Part shown: positions 22,941-34,295 of the stretch, one piece after another
How the letters are laid out: each line of letters starts with the position of its first letter
How positions within the stretch are numbered: position 1 is the first letter of the stretch
Source of the DNA: Cocos nucifera
Lineage: Eukaryota; Streptophyta; Magnoliopsida; Arecales; Arecaceae
Assembly (NCBI GenBank): GCA_006176705.1
Contig: QRFJ01000487.1
Location: 744,001 to 808,000 of the forward strand
DNA: 64,000 nucleotides
Reading direction: 5' to 3'
The notes under the pieces: generated by a model
Told to the model about the DNA's origin: nothing
The model's database searches: none
Seen by the model: the letters and a program-made list of their open reading frames with translations, nothing else
Program-made: the position numbers and the translations under genes

Positions 22941-24345
22941 TGGCATGAATTTTTTTTCTTTTGATTTTTTTATAAATTAATTGTAAATAAATTTTTAATT
23001 TTTTTATTTTTGTAAATACTACTTTTTTATCTCTTTTGCAGAAAAAGAGAAGAAAAGGAGCAAATAAATTAGAGCAAGAAAAACTTCCAATTTTACTTGG
23101 TGAGATCAATCTTGACCCTAGATTTTTTTATTATTACTTTTAAATTAATTAAAAATTATCTACTTAAACTTAATTAAAAACTTCATGATAAGATTAGAAA
23201 TCCTAATTACTTAGAGCATGCATCATATTATTTTTTTTTATTTTTTTTGGTGATTATTGAAGGCGAGGTAAGCTTCTCAAGACTCAATTAGTTGCATGCA
23301 TCTAGTTTAAATTGCATAGAACCCCTTGCTTGAAAAATTTTTTGTGCATACTCATCTTTTAAATCAACTTAAGGGCAATACCCAATTAAACAATATAAGA
23401 TAGGGATTTAATCACCCTTGGCCTATAAACAACCAACCAGCATCCTACATTGACCTAAGCCTTTAATTTTAAAATCAATTAGACATCGGCCCTAGGAACT
23501 CGAGCACAATAGGATAAGAAAACCTAAAAATTGAATCGAGTTAGGATTAGTCAATTTGACTGATGCCTAAGACAAGTGGTTCAAGGATGATTGGGTCTGA
23601 AAAAAAATGATTTATAATTGATTTCGTTAGCTTATCTAATCAAGCACAATTGGTGTCTAAGGCAAGCAACAGGAGGACTCCCACCAATCTTACACTTACC
23701 TGACCAGTTGATTGGCTGATCTTATATTTGGAGGGCTTGAAGATAACCGTGGCAGTTAAGAGCTGTCTAGATCTAGGACAGCCTTTAGTTAGGATTGTTT
23801 GTCTAACTTGATTGCTAACTAAAATATTAAATCTAATTAAAACTAATATACTCTCTTCTTAATTCTAAGACTCCTTAGGACCTCTTCTTTAAAACTCCTC
23901 TCTTTCTTCTCCTTTTTTCCTCATCTCTTTCAAAAAAATAAATTTAAATAAATTTAAAATAATAAAAATTAATAATTTTATAATAAAAAATATTTAAAAA
24001 AATAAAATAAAATAAATTTAAAAAATAAATAATTAATAAATAAAATTATAATAAATTAAAAAAATTATTAAAAAATCATTCAATTTTCTTAAAAAATAAA
24101 ATAATAATATAATAATAAAAAATTTTAAAAATCTAAAAATAAATACATAATATAAAAATTTAAAAAAATTTAAAAAATTTAAAAAATAATAAAATAATAT
24201 AAAAATATAAAAAAAATTTAAAAAAATTATGAACCATACGTTAGGATTGCACTAGTACAAACACGGTAGGAGATCGCTTTACCTGACCTACTTAAACCCA
24301 ATCATAAAAATTGAATGGCTGAATCATATTAAACTCAATAATCAA
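22941..24345 (+). other. H leader, including an extreme AT tract
   Basis: Non-coding. Positions about 23930-24230 are nearly pure A and T (runs of aaataaataaattt). No open frame or domain is visible before the gag start at 24346. Confidence 0.7.
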
Positions 24346-26324
24346 ATGGCTAAAAATTTTAGAAAATTGCCTAAGCAGATGAAAGAATATTTTATTTCTT
24401 CCACTTATAATCCATCGACTTGTATCCAGTTATCTGATATTCATGCTACCCACTATGAGATCAAGCCAACCACAATTCAGATGCTCCCATCCTTCTATGG
24501 GAATACTAATGAAGATCCTTATAAGCATATGGATGAATTATTAGAAATATGTTCTACAGTGAGGATTCAAAATTTGACTGATGATGCCCTTAGACTAATT
24601 TTATTTTTCTTTTTATTAAAAGACAAAGCCAAGTACTGGCTTAGCACAATAAAAAGACCAATCCAAACTTGGGTTGAATTACAAAATAAATTTCTTCAGA
24701 AATTTTATCCCATAGGTCGAACCAACACCATGAGGTGAGCTATCATTGGATTTCCTCAGCTTCTAGGAGAACAAATTCATGAGTCATGGAAGAGACTTAA
24801 AAAATTTTTTAGAAAATGCCCACACCATGGTCTGTCTAAGTGGCAAATAGTTCAAGCTTTTTATGAGAATTTAGGAGACCATTATAAACAAATGATAGAT
24901 GCAACTTGTAGAGGTGCATTCACGAATAAAAGTGAGGACAAAACCAATATCTTGTTTGAAACCCCGAGTGAAAACTCAACCAACCATGCTTTATTATCTT
25001 TCTACCAAGAGTGGGCAGGGGTCTATGATCCCGAATTTAGTTCTAAGACTGATTTGAACTTGATTAATAAAGTAAACCTTCTTACCCAGAAATTAGATCA
25101 ACTCCTAATCCTAGATCAACAATCTCCTGCATAATTCACATCATCTTCTAATTATCAGAAAATTTGTTCAATCTGTGCTAGCCCAACCCATCATATGAGT
25201 GAATGTCCTATGGCTGCATAGTTTTCACCTTTCATCCAAGAACAAGTCCAAACTGCACAAGACTTCTCCAAGCCGGTTAATGATCCTTTTTCAAATTCAC
25301 ATAACCCAGATTGGAAGAACCACTCTAATTTTTCTTAGATATCCTAACAGACTCAGCCTCAAACCCAACATCAAAATTAGGCCTATAATAGTGGTCAGCC
25401 TAGTCAGTCTTTTCAATCATTGCATTATAATCAGCCATCATACCCACCTCCTCAACAGACTAATCTAGCTAACGATAGATTTAACCAACTTCAATAATTA
25501 ATTCTGAATCAATAACAATCGATCTTGGCTCAACAAGAATCTATCATCAGGCTAGAAGCTCAAATAGAATAATTAGTTGAGTCTAATATAAGGAGAAAAC
25601 TAGGTCAACTACCGAGCCTACCAATTTCAAATCTTATAAATAATCCATCCATTGTCCACCAACCATCTGGATTTAATTATTAATCTAATATCCCACTTAA
25701 GAATCCCTAATTAGAGAATGCCAAAGTAATTTCTGAACTTAAAAATTATAAAATTCTTACAGACCCATACTAAGATCAGGTGAGAGGCTAGTACTGATGC
25801 TAACCAAAATAAAAATATAAAAGAACAAATTAGTACTGAAACTAACCATATAAAAGAACCTAAGCCCAGAATTAGTACTGATGCTGGTTCCAATTTAAAT
25901 GAGATAAACATAGGAAAGAAGATAGTGGATGAGTTATTTGAGACCTATAAAATAAAAATCTTGTTCCCTTAACCCTAGAAGCCAGTTCTTCTCACAAAAA
26001 TCAAAAGGCATATAATAAAGTGTCAACGGAGTTATTTAATCAAGATCATATTAATTTACCTCCAGAACTAAATCTGCCTCTAGACATCCTTCCAGTACCC
26101 ATTGAGTCAAATTTATCTCCTAATCCAAAAGATCAATTTATAGATTTTCTAAAAGAATAAATAGGAGAAATTCTTAATAAACAAGGATATGAGAATGAGA
26201 TCACAAACTATATTCTCATAATTCAAAATGAATATATTAATAAAAGGATCATAAACTGTCTTTCTATGATTGGCAATCCAAAATCATTGGAATTTGTTAA
26301 TCCAATATTTGACATGGGATAGTA
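24346..26324 (+). pseudogene. H gag with an uncharacterised C-terminal extension
   Basis: The frame starts at ATG 24346. It has MKEYFISSTYNPSTCIQLSD, IQMLPSFYGNTNEDPYKHMD and LKDKAKYWLSTIKRPIQTW, which is the Athila-type gag core. A complete CCHC zinc knuckle CSICASPTHHMSEC lies at 25165-25206. From 24346 to about 25780 one frame is kept and interrupted only by stops. After about 25790 the frame shifts, with three repeats of an ISTDAN / ISTETN / ISTDAG unit. A segment DQFIDFLKE...IGEILNKQGYENE...INCLSMIGNPKSL ends at 26324. I recognise no domain in that C-terminus. No protease or RT follows. Confidence 0.85.
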
Positions 26325-26588
26325 AGCCGCATTGTGTCTGACTGAAGATGATAAACTTAGTGCTTGTTGAGAGGCAACCTAATATTTAGTTTTCTTGCAT
26401 CTGATTTTTTTTTAGTTTATTTTTTTTTTAGGATATGTTGAATAAGTTGGAGGGAGAATCAAATTTTTAAAGACATATGCTGGATCACAAAATCATATTG
26501 AGTCAGGTGTATTCTTTTCTGTTCTTTATTATACTTTTTATTTTTTCCTTCTCCATTGAGGACAATATCGATTAAGTTAAGGAAGTGT

Positions 26589-26628
<40 letters not shown>

Positions 26629-27538
26629 AAATCCTCATAGAAGTTAGTATTTAGATACCTGATCATGCTTAAGAATCGAGTTAAACTAAGTATTTTTAAA
26701 AAAAAATCGATGCACAGATCAAAGAATTTATGAGATATTGAGGGATCAAGTATTAAAAAAATTCAATAAAGAGTTAAGTTAGAACATACATAATTTTTCT
26801 TTGAGCACTTCTGATTTTTTCTATCGACATCAAAGAAAAGTCTACTTTTTATGAGCTTATGCAGGTAACTATACATTGCTTCATAAAAAAAATCACTCTA
26901 AAAAATAAAATAGTTTCCAAGTACTTCTCACTAAGTAACCGGACCTTTTTGCCTAAGCAAGCATTGAGTTTCGTATTAAAAGATGAGAAGGACAAAAAAG
27001 CTCATTGTAAAACTAGTCTTAACTCATAGCCTGTTTGATTCGAGCTAGCAAGCCTAAAGGGTATTTTATACCTAATGCCCTAAAGCCAACTGATTTGGGA
27101 GTTATTGGCTCAAGACTCGCTACATTGATCAAATAAAAAGCTTAAGAGGTTAACGCACTAAATAGTGATAAAACATTAAAAAAATACATTGATTTTTCCA
27201 CCAAGTAATCAGATCCCATTGTCTAAATAATGATATTCGCATCAAAAAGTGGATAATATGAATAAAAAATTTTAATAACTGAAAGACGAAAGTAGCAATA
27301 CACTTGCCCATATGAAAGTTTAGACAACTAAAAGGTAGAGATAATTTAAAAAAAATTTAAAAAAATTTAATATTCTTCACTTAATTTTTATATTGATAAG
27401 TATTAATACCCCAATGATATGTCTCACTTATGCTCTACTGAATATCAATGGCCATTTTGAAATTGCTTAGATAAAATTTGATACTCTAAAGTTAAAAGAT
27501 ATCTAAAACTAAATTCTTTCTTTACTCGAGTACGAGCA
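26325..27538 (+). other. H 3' untranslated region
   Basis: It begins with GCTTGTTGAGAGGCAACC, resembling the GGGAGGCAACC motif that follows pol in Athila/Tat elements. This suggests pol was deleted just upstream. Later, near 26565, ttgaggacaatatcgattaag resembles the ttgaggacaa...taagtttggggg stretch of the same group. The rest is non-coding, with an (AT)n run. Confidence 0.6.
26596..26622. repeat. (AT)n microsatellite in H
   Basis: An uninterrupted tatata run within H's 3' untranslated region. Confidence 0.85.
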
Positions 27539-27555
27539 AAACTTAAGTTGGAAGA
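27539..27555 (+). promoter_or_regulatory. H polypurine tract
   Basis: The purine-rich stretch ending agttggaaga lies immediately before LTR2, where plus-strand priming would occur. It is interrupted by T residues and so is degraded. Confidence 0.5.
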
Positions 27556-29300
27556 TGTGATAAATACCATAAATTCATCAATAAAAATATTAATTTATTA
27601 ATTAATTTATATTTATTTTTAAAAATTAATAATTAATTTTTATATATTTTTAAGAAATTAATATTTTTATTAATTAAAAAATTAATTAAAAAATAATAAA
27701 AATAAAAAATAAAATATTGTTATCAATAAAAAAAAAGCTCATTATTTTAGTTACAACGAAACAAGTTTGAAGCCAAAGAAAGTTAAAATGGACCATATAT
27801 GAATTTTTAAGAAAAAAATGGCTCAATCGACTCATCAAGCCAAGCCGCAAAGCCAAGCTAAGTCGACGCACTGCTCAAGCTGGCTCAGCCAGATAAGTTG
27901 ATCAGCCGATCCACGATCCAGGCGTAGATCGCCAGCTCAGCAAAAGATGCCGAATCACAGCCTGCCACGTGGTGGACCAAGACCACTAAAGGATCTATAG
28001 AAAATTCATCACAGCGTATAGGGGTAAAATAGTAAATTCACATGGCAAGACGTGTGCTGATTGATCTGATCTTCAAATGCGTCCGGTCTATGTGGTCCAC
28101 AGCTATAGTTATTGCATGATTGGATGGCTACAGTGGATCCCGATCAAGATCGGATAATTCGTGTCTTTTCCTACTCTGATTCGAAGCTGATCAGCACCAT
28201 ATCTTCATTCGACGGCCGCACGCGATCCTAAAGCTGATCCGATGGTCTAGAAAGCTCCCAGCAATGATTAAACTTCCTCAGCACGAGCCGACGGCCCGAT
28301 TCTCTTCCTCAGCGCGATCCAATGGCTTGATTCTCTTCATCAGTGCGATCCAATGGCTTGATTCTCTTCATCAGTGCGATCCAACGGCCCATGTTTAAAT
28401 CTGACCGGAAAAAAGATTGGAGATGGTTTTTAACATAATCTGACGGTCGAAAATGCTCCATCAAGCTCCATCCAATGGCCAGAATTTAATTCGACCTGAT
28501 TTGGGCTATTACACATCCATTTTTGGAAATTTTGGGATCATTTGATCCAGATTTAATGGCCAGATTTCACCAGAAGAGCAGAACTCGATCCAGGAGCTAT
28601 TTTAATCCGAATTTCACTCAGATTTTTTCCTATTTTGATGATTAAAACGACCTTTAGTCTCATATTACCTACAAAAAATCCTCCAACCCTCTAATGCATT
28701 TAAAGGGTCCCAGGCCATCAAATCAATCTATCTTTAATAATGGGAAGGAGTTTGATAAAGATTAAAGCCATGCTTGAGTTAAAGGCTGCTTCAAGACAAC
28801 GGATGCTATGAAGAAGAGCTGGCTTCTACACCATCTCAATATCGATGTCGATCCAAGATCAAAATCAATTATTTTTATTTTTTTTCTTTTTATTTTAATT
28901 TCATATATTTAAATTATAAACTTTAACTAATGCAAAATTTTCTTTATGCACTTTAAATTTTAGCTTTTTATTTATAATTTAATTTCTGTACTTTAATTAT
29001 TGTTCTTTAGTTTATTACAAGTAGATGCTAAGATCTAGGTAGTAGATCTTAGTACCCAAATTTTATTTTTATGCTCTTTAAATTTTTATTATTTAATATA
29101 ATTTAAAATTCTATTTTTCGACTTCAAAATTATTTTTTTCAAATCTTTTTTTTCTAAAAATTAAAGAATTCAAAACTAAAATACTATCTTCTTTGTGGAT
29201 TCAACCCGACTTACTATTTTCTACCTATTTTAAATTATTTAAGAAGTCAAAATTAAATTGATAAATATGATATCCTAATGACAACATCGTACTCTTATTA
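27556..29300 (+). repeat. H 3' LTR
   Basis: 1745 bp, TGTGATAAATACC to ACTCTTATTA (CA mutated to TA). It is longer than LTR1 partly because of extra copies of a unit of about 31 bases (cagtgcgatccaatggcttg followed by attctcttcat) at 28310-28400, where LTR1 has fewer. Confidence 0.9.
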
Positions 29301-29890
29301 GTATGGATATGTGTTTCTTATGAGACATAAGTCTGAAGTCTTTAAAAAATTTAAAAAATTCAGAAATAAAGTAGAAAAATAAACAGAAAAATTTTTTATG
29401 ATTCTTTGATTAGATCGAGGAGAAAAATACCTTAGTAAAAAAATTTTAAATTATTTTAGAAAAAATGGCATAGTCTCATAGTGGACTCCTTCCAATATAC
29501 CTCAATTCAATGGGATATCTGAAAGAAGGAATAGAAGCTTATTAGATATAGTCCGATCCATGATGAGCTTCACTGACTTATCTTTATATCTTTAGGGACA
29601 TGCCTTCCTGGAATTTATTTATTAAATAGGATTCTCTCTAAATTTATTCTAGCTATAACATATGAGATATGGTATGGTATGAAATCAATTCTAGATCGTC
29701 TCAAGATTTGGAGATGTTCAGCCTATGTTAAAAGAGAAATAGCGGATAAGTTAAAGGCTACATCTATAAAAGCTTGCTTCGTAGGATATTCTAAATAGTC
29801 AATAGGATACTACTTTTTTTTTCCAGATGATCACAATATAATTATGAGTCGACATGCCACGTTTTTTGAAAAATAATTTATCTAGGATGG
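29301..29890 (+). pseudogene. E integrase, C-terminal part
   Basis: The frame resumes after H with YGYVFLMRHKSEVFKKFKKF, then RGEKYLSKKILNYFRKNGIV and PQFNGISERRNRSLLDIVRS, the copia integrase core including the Q-x-NG-x-x-ERRNR block. Trp and Gln codons are often TAG/TAA. Integrase would join the cDNA to the target. Disrupted by stops after about 29580. Confidence 0.82.
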
Positions 29891-29903
29891 TGGTTATGGG
29901 AGA

Positions 29904-30850
29904 TTGATTGAGCTCGAAAAGAAAGTCTCCAAAGAACAACAAGCCGACAATCTTGTCGAATCCATTAATATTGAGCCAGTAGATATAATATCTCCTCCAC
30001 CTCATAAGTCTAGTAGGATCTTCCATCCTTCTGAAAGATACTTGGATATGCTTACAAAAGATGTAGAGGAAATATTCCTCATAGGAGATAAGGATCATGG
30101 AGATAATCCCAAAACCTATGGCGAGATGATGTCTGACATCAATCGAAAAATGGTTGAATGCTATGAAGTCAAAAATTGACTCGATATACTCGAACCAAGT
30201 ATGGATCTTAGTAGATCCACCATAGAGTATAGTATCCATTGGGTGCAAATAGATCTATAAAAGAAAAATAAGTACAGATGGTAAGATAGAGACCTATAAA
30301 GCTAAGCTCATGGCAAAAGTTTAGAGTCGTGCAAAGGCATTGACTATCAGAATATCTTTTTACTTATGGCCATACTTAAATCCATTTGCATATTGCTTGC
30401 CATTGCAGCTTTTTATGATTATTAGATATAGCAGATGGACATGAAAATAGTATTCCTAAATGGATATCTTGAGGAAGATATCTATACGAAATAGCCTTTA
30501 GATTTCACTTTCAGTAATAGAGATCACAAAGTCTATAAATTGCAAAAATTTATATATGGATTAAAGCAAGCTTCTCAAAGTTGAAATACTCATTTTAACG
30601 ATGTAATCAAATCTTTTGATTTTATCAAGAATGAGAAGAAACCTTGTATATACAAGAAGGTCGGTCAGGGTATTGTCATATTCCTCGTATTGTACATAGA
30701 TGACATCATTCTTATTGGGAACGATATTCCTATGTTGACCTCAATTAAAAGATGGTTGTCCAAGAAATTCTTCATGAAAGACCTAGGGGAAGCATCTGTA
30801 TTATGAAAATAAAAGTCTATAGAGATAGATCTGAAAGGATATCTTATCTT
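29904..30850 (+). pseudogene. E reverse transcriptase remnant
   Basis: The integrase-RT linker (29904-30179, 91 codons) is open and contains HKSSRIFHPSERYLDML. RT motifs follow: QMDMKIVFLNGYLEEDIYTK (about 30430), KLQKFIYGLKQASQS (about 30540) and the catalytic LYIDDIILIGNDI (about 30695), then KFFMKDLGEAS. Unlike D and F, the RT order is complete, but stops break it. The 149-codon minus-strand frame over this region is antisense. Confidence 0.85.
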
Positions 30851-30999
30851 TCATAAAAAATGTATAAAGAAAGTGCTGAAGAGGATCAGTATGGAAAAAT
30901 CTTAAAGGGGACTCCTACCCCTTCCACATGGTATCTCTCTCCAAGAAAATGTCTCAGCACATCTGAGAAGATTCGGTACATGAGCAGGATTCCTTATGC

Positions 31000-31372
31000 T
31001 TCAATTATAGGGAGCCTTATATATGCCATATTATGTACTTGACCTGATATTGCCCTTGCCATGAGTATCACACATAGGTATCAATCGAATCCAAGTGAAG
31101 AGAACTAGATAGCTATGAAGAACATCCTTAAGTACTTGAGAAGAACTAAGGACTTATTTTTAGTTTTTGAGGGAGAGTCTGAATTGGGAGTTAAAAGATA
31201 CATTGGTTCAAACTTTATATTTGATCCTGATGATAGAAAGTCTATATCTGGATGTGCGTTCACATGCAATGGTGGTGCTACTAACTGGAAGAGTTCCAAG
31301 CAATCTATTATTGCATATTCGACAATGAAAACTGAGTATATCACTATCTCAGATGCTACAAAGGAAGCTTCT
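31000..31372 (+). pseudogene. E RNase H, first part
   Basis: A stretch open from 31115 has LKYLRRTKDLFLVFEGESEL, GSNFIFDPDDRKSISGCAFT and WKSSKQSIIAYSTMKTEY, the copia RNase H, and ends at KEAS where CACTA element G begins. It continues at 33993. Confidence 0.87.
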
Positions 31373-31854
31373 CACTATAAAAAAATTGGATATTAGTGAC
31401 AGCTAATTGCCATCACTAATAATCAATTTGCCATCACTAATACTATTAGCGATGGCTTTCTATTGCTAAAAGGCTGATGAAAATAACCCCATTACTAATT
31501 ACCATTATTAGCGATGGCAAAAGTTCCATTGCTACTAACGATAATTAGTGACGATATTAGCGATGAAAGATGCCATCGCTAATACTTTTTTTATTTTATT
31601 TTTTTAATTAAAATTTTAAAAAATATTAGTAATGGCATATCCCCTCACTAATGCCATTGCTAATATTTTTTAAACTTTTTAAAAATTCATAATTACTTTT
31701 TTTAATTAAAATTTTAAAAAACTATGAGCGATGGTATTTTTCATTGCTAATGCTATCGCTAATATTTTTTAAATATTTTTTTAAAAAATTATAATTATTT
31801 TTTTAATCTATTTTAATCATAATAATAAATAATTATATTTTTTAATTAGCTAGA

Positions 31855-32240
31855 GGCTCGGAGAGGTGAGAGATGGTTGAGGCTTATGGAGGTGGAAGGC
31901 GACCGAGGGCTCACAGTTAGAGGCTTGGGGAGGCGAGAGGTGACTGAGGGATCAAGGAGGTGGAAAGTAGCTAGGGGCTTGCAGAGATGGAAGGCAACCA
32001 GGGGCTTGCTATCAAGGGCTTAGAAAGGCGGGAGTTGGGGGATCAGGAAGATGGAAGGCAATCGAGGGCTTGTGATCGGGGGTCGGAGAGGTGGGAGGCA
32101 ATCGGGGGTCCCAATCGGGGGCTTGGAAAGGCAAGAGACGGCCAGGGGCTCGAGGCAGGATGCGGTCGAGGGCTTCGAGAGGCAGTCAGGTGCTCGAGGA
32201 TGCCGGATCTGGCAGTGCGACGATGGAAAACAGAGATCGA
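31855..32240. repeat. GC-rich degenerate minisatellite in G
   Basis: Irregular repeats of the type gg(a/t)ggtggaaggc(a/g)a(c/t)cgagggcttg recur every 30-45 bases in an otherwise AT-rich element. Long open frames here on both strands (up to 150 codons at 31987-32439) come from the repeat's lack of stops, not from a gene. Confidence 0.75.
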
Positions 32241-33127
32241 TGGACCAAAGGCAGGGAAAGAGGGGGGTAGTGGGGCGACTAGAGGGGGTGGGGGGAAAGA
32301 AGGGCGCATAGGAAAAAACAAGGGTGCGAGAAGGGAAAAAAAAATTTTGGTACAAAGATTGAACTGGATCATGAGTGACCCCGATCTGATCCGATTTCTT
32401 GATCAAATCCTAATGTTGGACCTAGACCCAATCCAATAGAAGATAGGATCGAATCAGGTCAAGTCCATGGTCAAAAATTATCCAATTGGATCATTTGAAT
32501 CAGACCAAATCAGATTGGTTCGGATCGGATCTATGGATAATTCTACTCTATTTGTTCTATGGTTAACATGTTGAATCTAATACTGAATTCAGGTCGAATC
32601 TAAATTTAGTACACTCTGACCATTTTTCAATTTCATGTCTTATAAGTTATCTTTGATGGTAATTCTCGCACTGATGTATGTTTTCTTTCATTGTCCGCCC
32701 GATCCTTTTTCAAAAAAAAAAACTCATCTTGATTTAAAAAAAACTCAAGATCGACTTGACTATCAATTGAGCCATATTCGAACTCAAATCTAAATCCTAA
32801 TCATTAAAACACATTATAATATTATATTATATATTAAAATATTAAATAATAATATATTATATATAATATAATATTATTAAAATTATGTATATTTGATTAG
32901 ATTTGTGAGATTTCTAATTGAATATTTTGCTATTCAAGTTCAATAATAATTGAAATGGGTTAAGCCCAAGCAACCTATTTCTTGCTTAGTTGATTTGCAT
33001 CCCTGAAAATGACGATGGCCTATCTATAACAAAGTAAGTTTTGATAATATCATCTCTATTTTTTATTATTATTTTTAACAGGCAAACAAATACTCCATCA
33101 TGCGAGTATACATTCCGATCAATGGCC

Positions 33128-33880
33128 TATCAAAATTATTATTATTTTTATTAGCAATGGCAAAATACCATCACTAATAACGATGCTCCATTGCTAATAA
33201 TAAAACTAAAGTACTATTGCTAATAATCATAAAATTAAATTTAAAAAATTTATTTTTATTAGTGATGATAAAGTACCATTGCTAATAAGTATGCTCCATT
33301 ATTAATAATCATAAAACAAAATTTTAAAAAATAAAATTATTTTTTATTAGCGATGGCAAAGTACCATCACTAATAAGTATGCTCCATCATTAATAATCAT
33401 AAAACTAAATTAAAAAATAAAATTACTTTTTATTAGTGAAGGCAAGATGTCGTCACTAATAAGTATGCTTCATTGTTAATAATCATAAAATTAAATTAAA
33501 AAATAAAATTATCTTTTATTAGCGATAACAAAATAACATCGTTAATAATCATAAAATTAAATTTAAAAAATAAAATTATCTTTTATTAGCGATGGCAAGA
33601 TGCCATTGCTAATAAGTACGATTCATCACTAATAATCATAAAATTAAATTAAAAAAATAAAATTATTTTTTATTAAAGATGATAAAATACCGTTGCTAAT
33701 AAGTATGCTCCATCATTAATAATTATAAAACTAAATTAAAAAATAAAATTATTTTTATTAACGATGGCAAGATGCCATCACTAAAAGTAAGCTTCGTCGC
33801 TAATAATCATAAAATTAAATTAAAAAAATAAAATTATTTTTTATTAGCATCGGTAATGTGCCATCACTAAAAGCTAAAAC
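33128..33880. repeat. CACTA sub-terminal tandem array in G
   Basis: About nine units of roughly 75-95 bases each contain ttattagcgatggcaaa, gccatcactaataagtatg, ctccatcattaataatcata and an aaattaaattaaaaaataaa tail. Within a unit, gcgatggca and tgccatcgc face each other. Confidence 0.85.
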
Positions 33881-33992
33881 TTTTGCCTCTAATAATTTTT
33901 TTTGCAACATTTACCATGGATAAAAATTATTATAGCAATGATAAAGTTGCAATCACTAATAGCCATTGCTAATATCCAATTTTCTTATAGCA

Positions 33993-34240
33993 TCTGTTAC
34001 AAAAAGTTCATCGTAGAACTTGATATAATGCCATTGTCCTATATTATGATAACAACGGCACCATAGCACTTGCTAAGGAGCTTAGATCTCATCAGAAGTC
34101 CAAACATATCGAGCAACGATTTCATATTATATACGACTATCTCGATAGAAAATATATTAAGATGCAAAGAGTAGAATTTGCAGACAACATGGCAGACCCA
34201 CTGATAAAGCACTTGAGTCAGCAGAAGACTAAAATCCATC
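33993..34240 (+). pseudogene. E RNase H, second part
   Basis: It continues from 31372 after G. Visible pieces are FI-ELDIMPL, then a DYLDRKYIKMQRVEFADNMA block with ADPLIKHLSQQKTK, the end of copia pol. Confidence 0.8.
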
Positions 34241-34295
34241 TTAAAAAGATATAACTTAGGTTAGTAGCCAATTGACTTTAGTGTAAGTGAAAGAT

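Larger units (their letters stand above)
21238..29300 (+). mobile_element. Element H: gag-only Athila-like Ty3/gypsy
   Basis: Two LTRs of 1.68 and 1.75 kb start TGTGATAAATACC. A tRNA-Asp-type primer site follows LTR1, and the interior (4.6 kb) holds one long gag frame and no protease, RT or integrase. It is inserted in E's integrase. E's protein reads on from DDFSW to YGYVFLM across it. GTA is duplicated at the junction; a full 5-bp duplication seems to have lost bases on the right. The gag style and the GAGAGGCAACC motif after the coding part fit the Athila/Tat group (inference). Confidence 0.88.
31373..33992. mobile_element. Element G: CACTA (EnSpm) transposon
   Basis: The left end is CACTATAAAAAAATTGG (31373), followed by GATATTAG. 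The reverse complement of the right end is TGCTATAAGAAAATTGG, also followed by GATATTAG. Target duplication TCT lies at 31370-31372 and 33993-33995. Sub-terminal attagcgatggc / gccatcgctaat repeats fill both ends, as in plant CACTA elements. There is no transposase at 2.6 kb, so it is non-autonomous. Removing it rejoins E's RNase H. The right end lost the canonical CAC. Confidence 0.88.

Noticed and set aside
29799..30248. 149-codon minus-strand frame
   Set aside because: Antisense to E's integrase-RT linker, which has proper copia order on the plus strand.
31987..32439. 150-codon plus-strand frame and two overlapping 109- and 128-codon minus-strand frames
   Set aside because: All lie in the GC-rich minisatellite of CACTA element G. 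Absence of stops on both strands reflects the repeat, and no domain is visible.
33128..33880. Regularly spaced repeats resembling a CRISPR array
   Set aside because: The spacers are as similar as the repeats, the setting is a plant CACTA transposon with matching TIRs and target duplication, and no cas-like genes exist.
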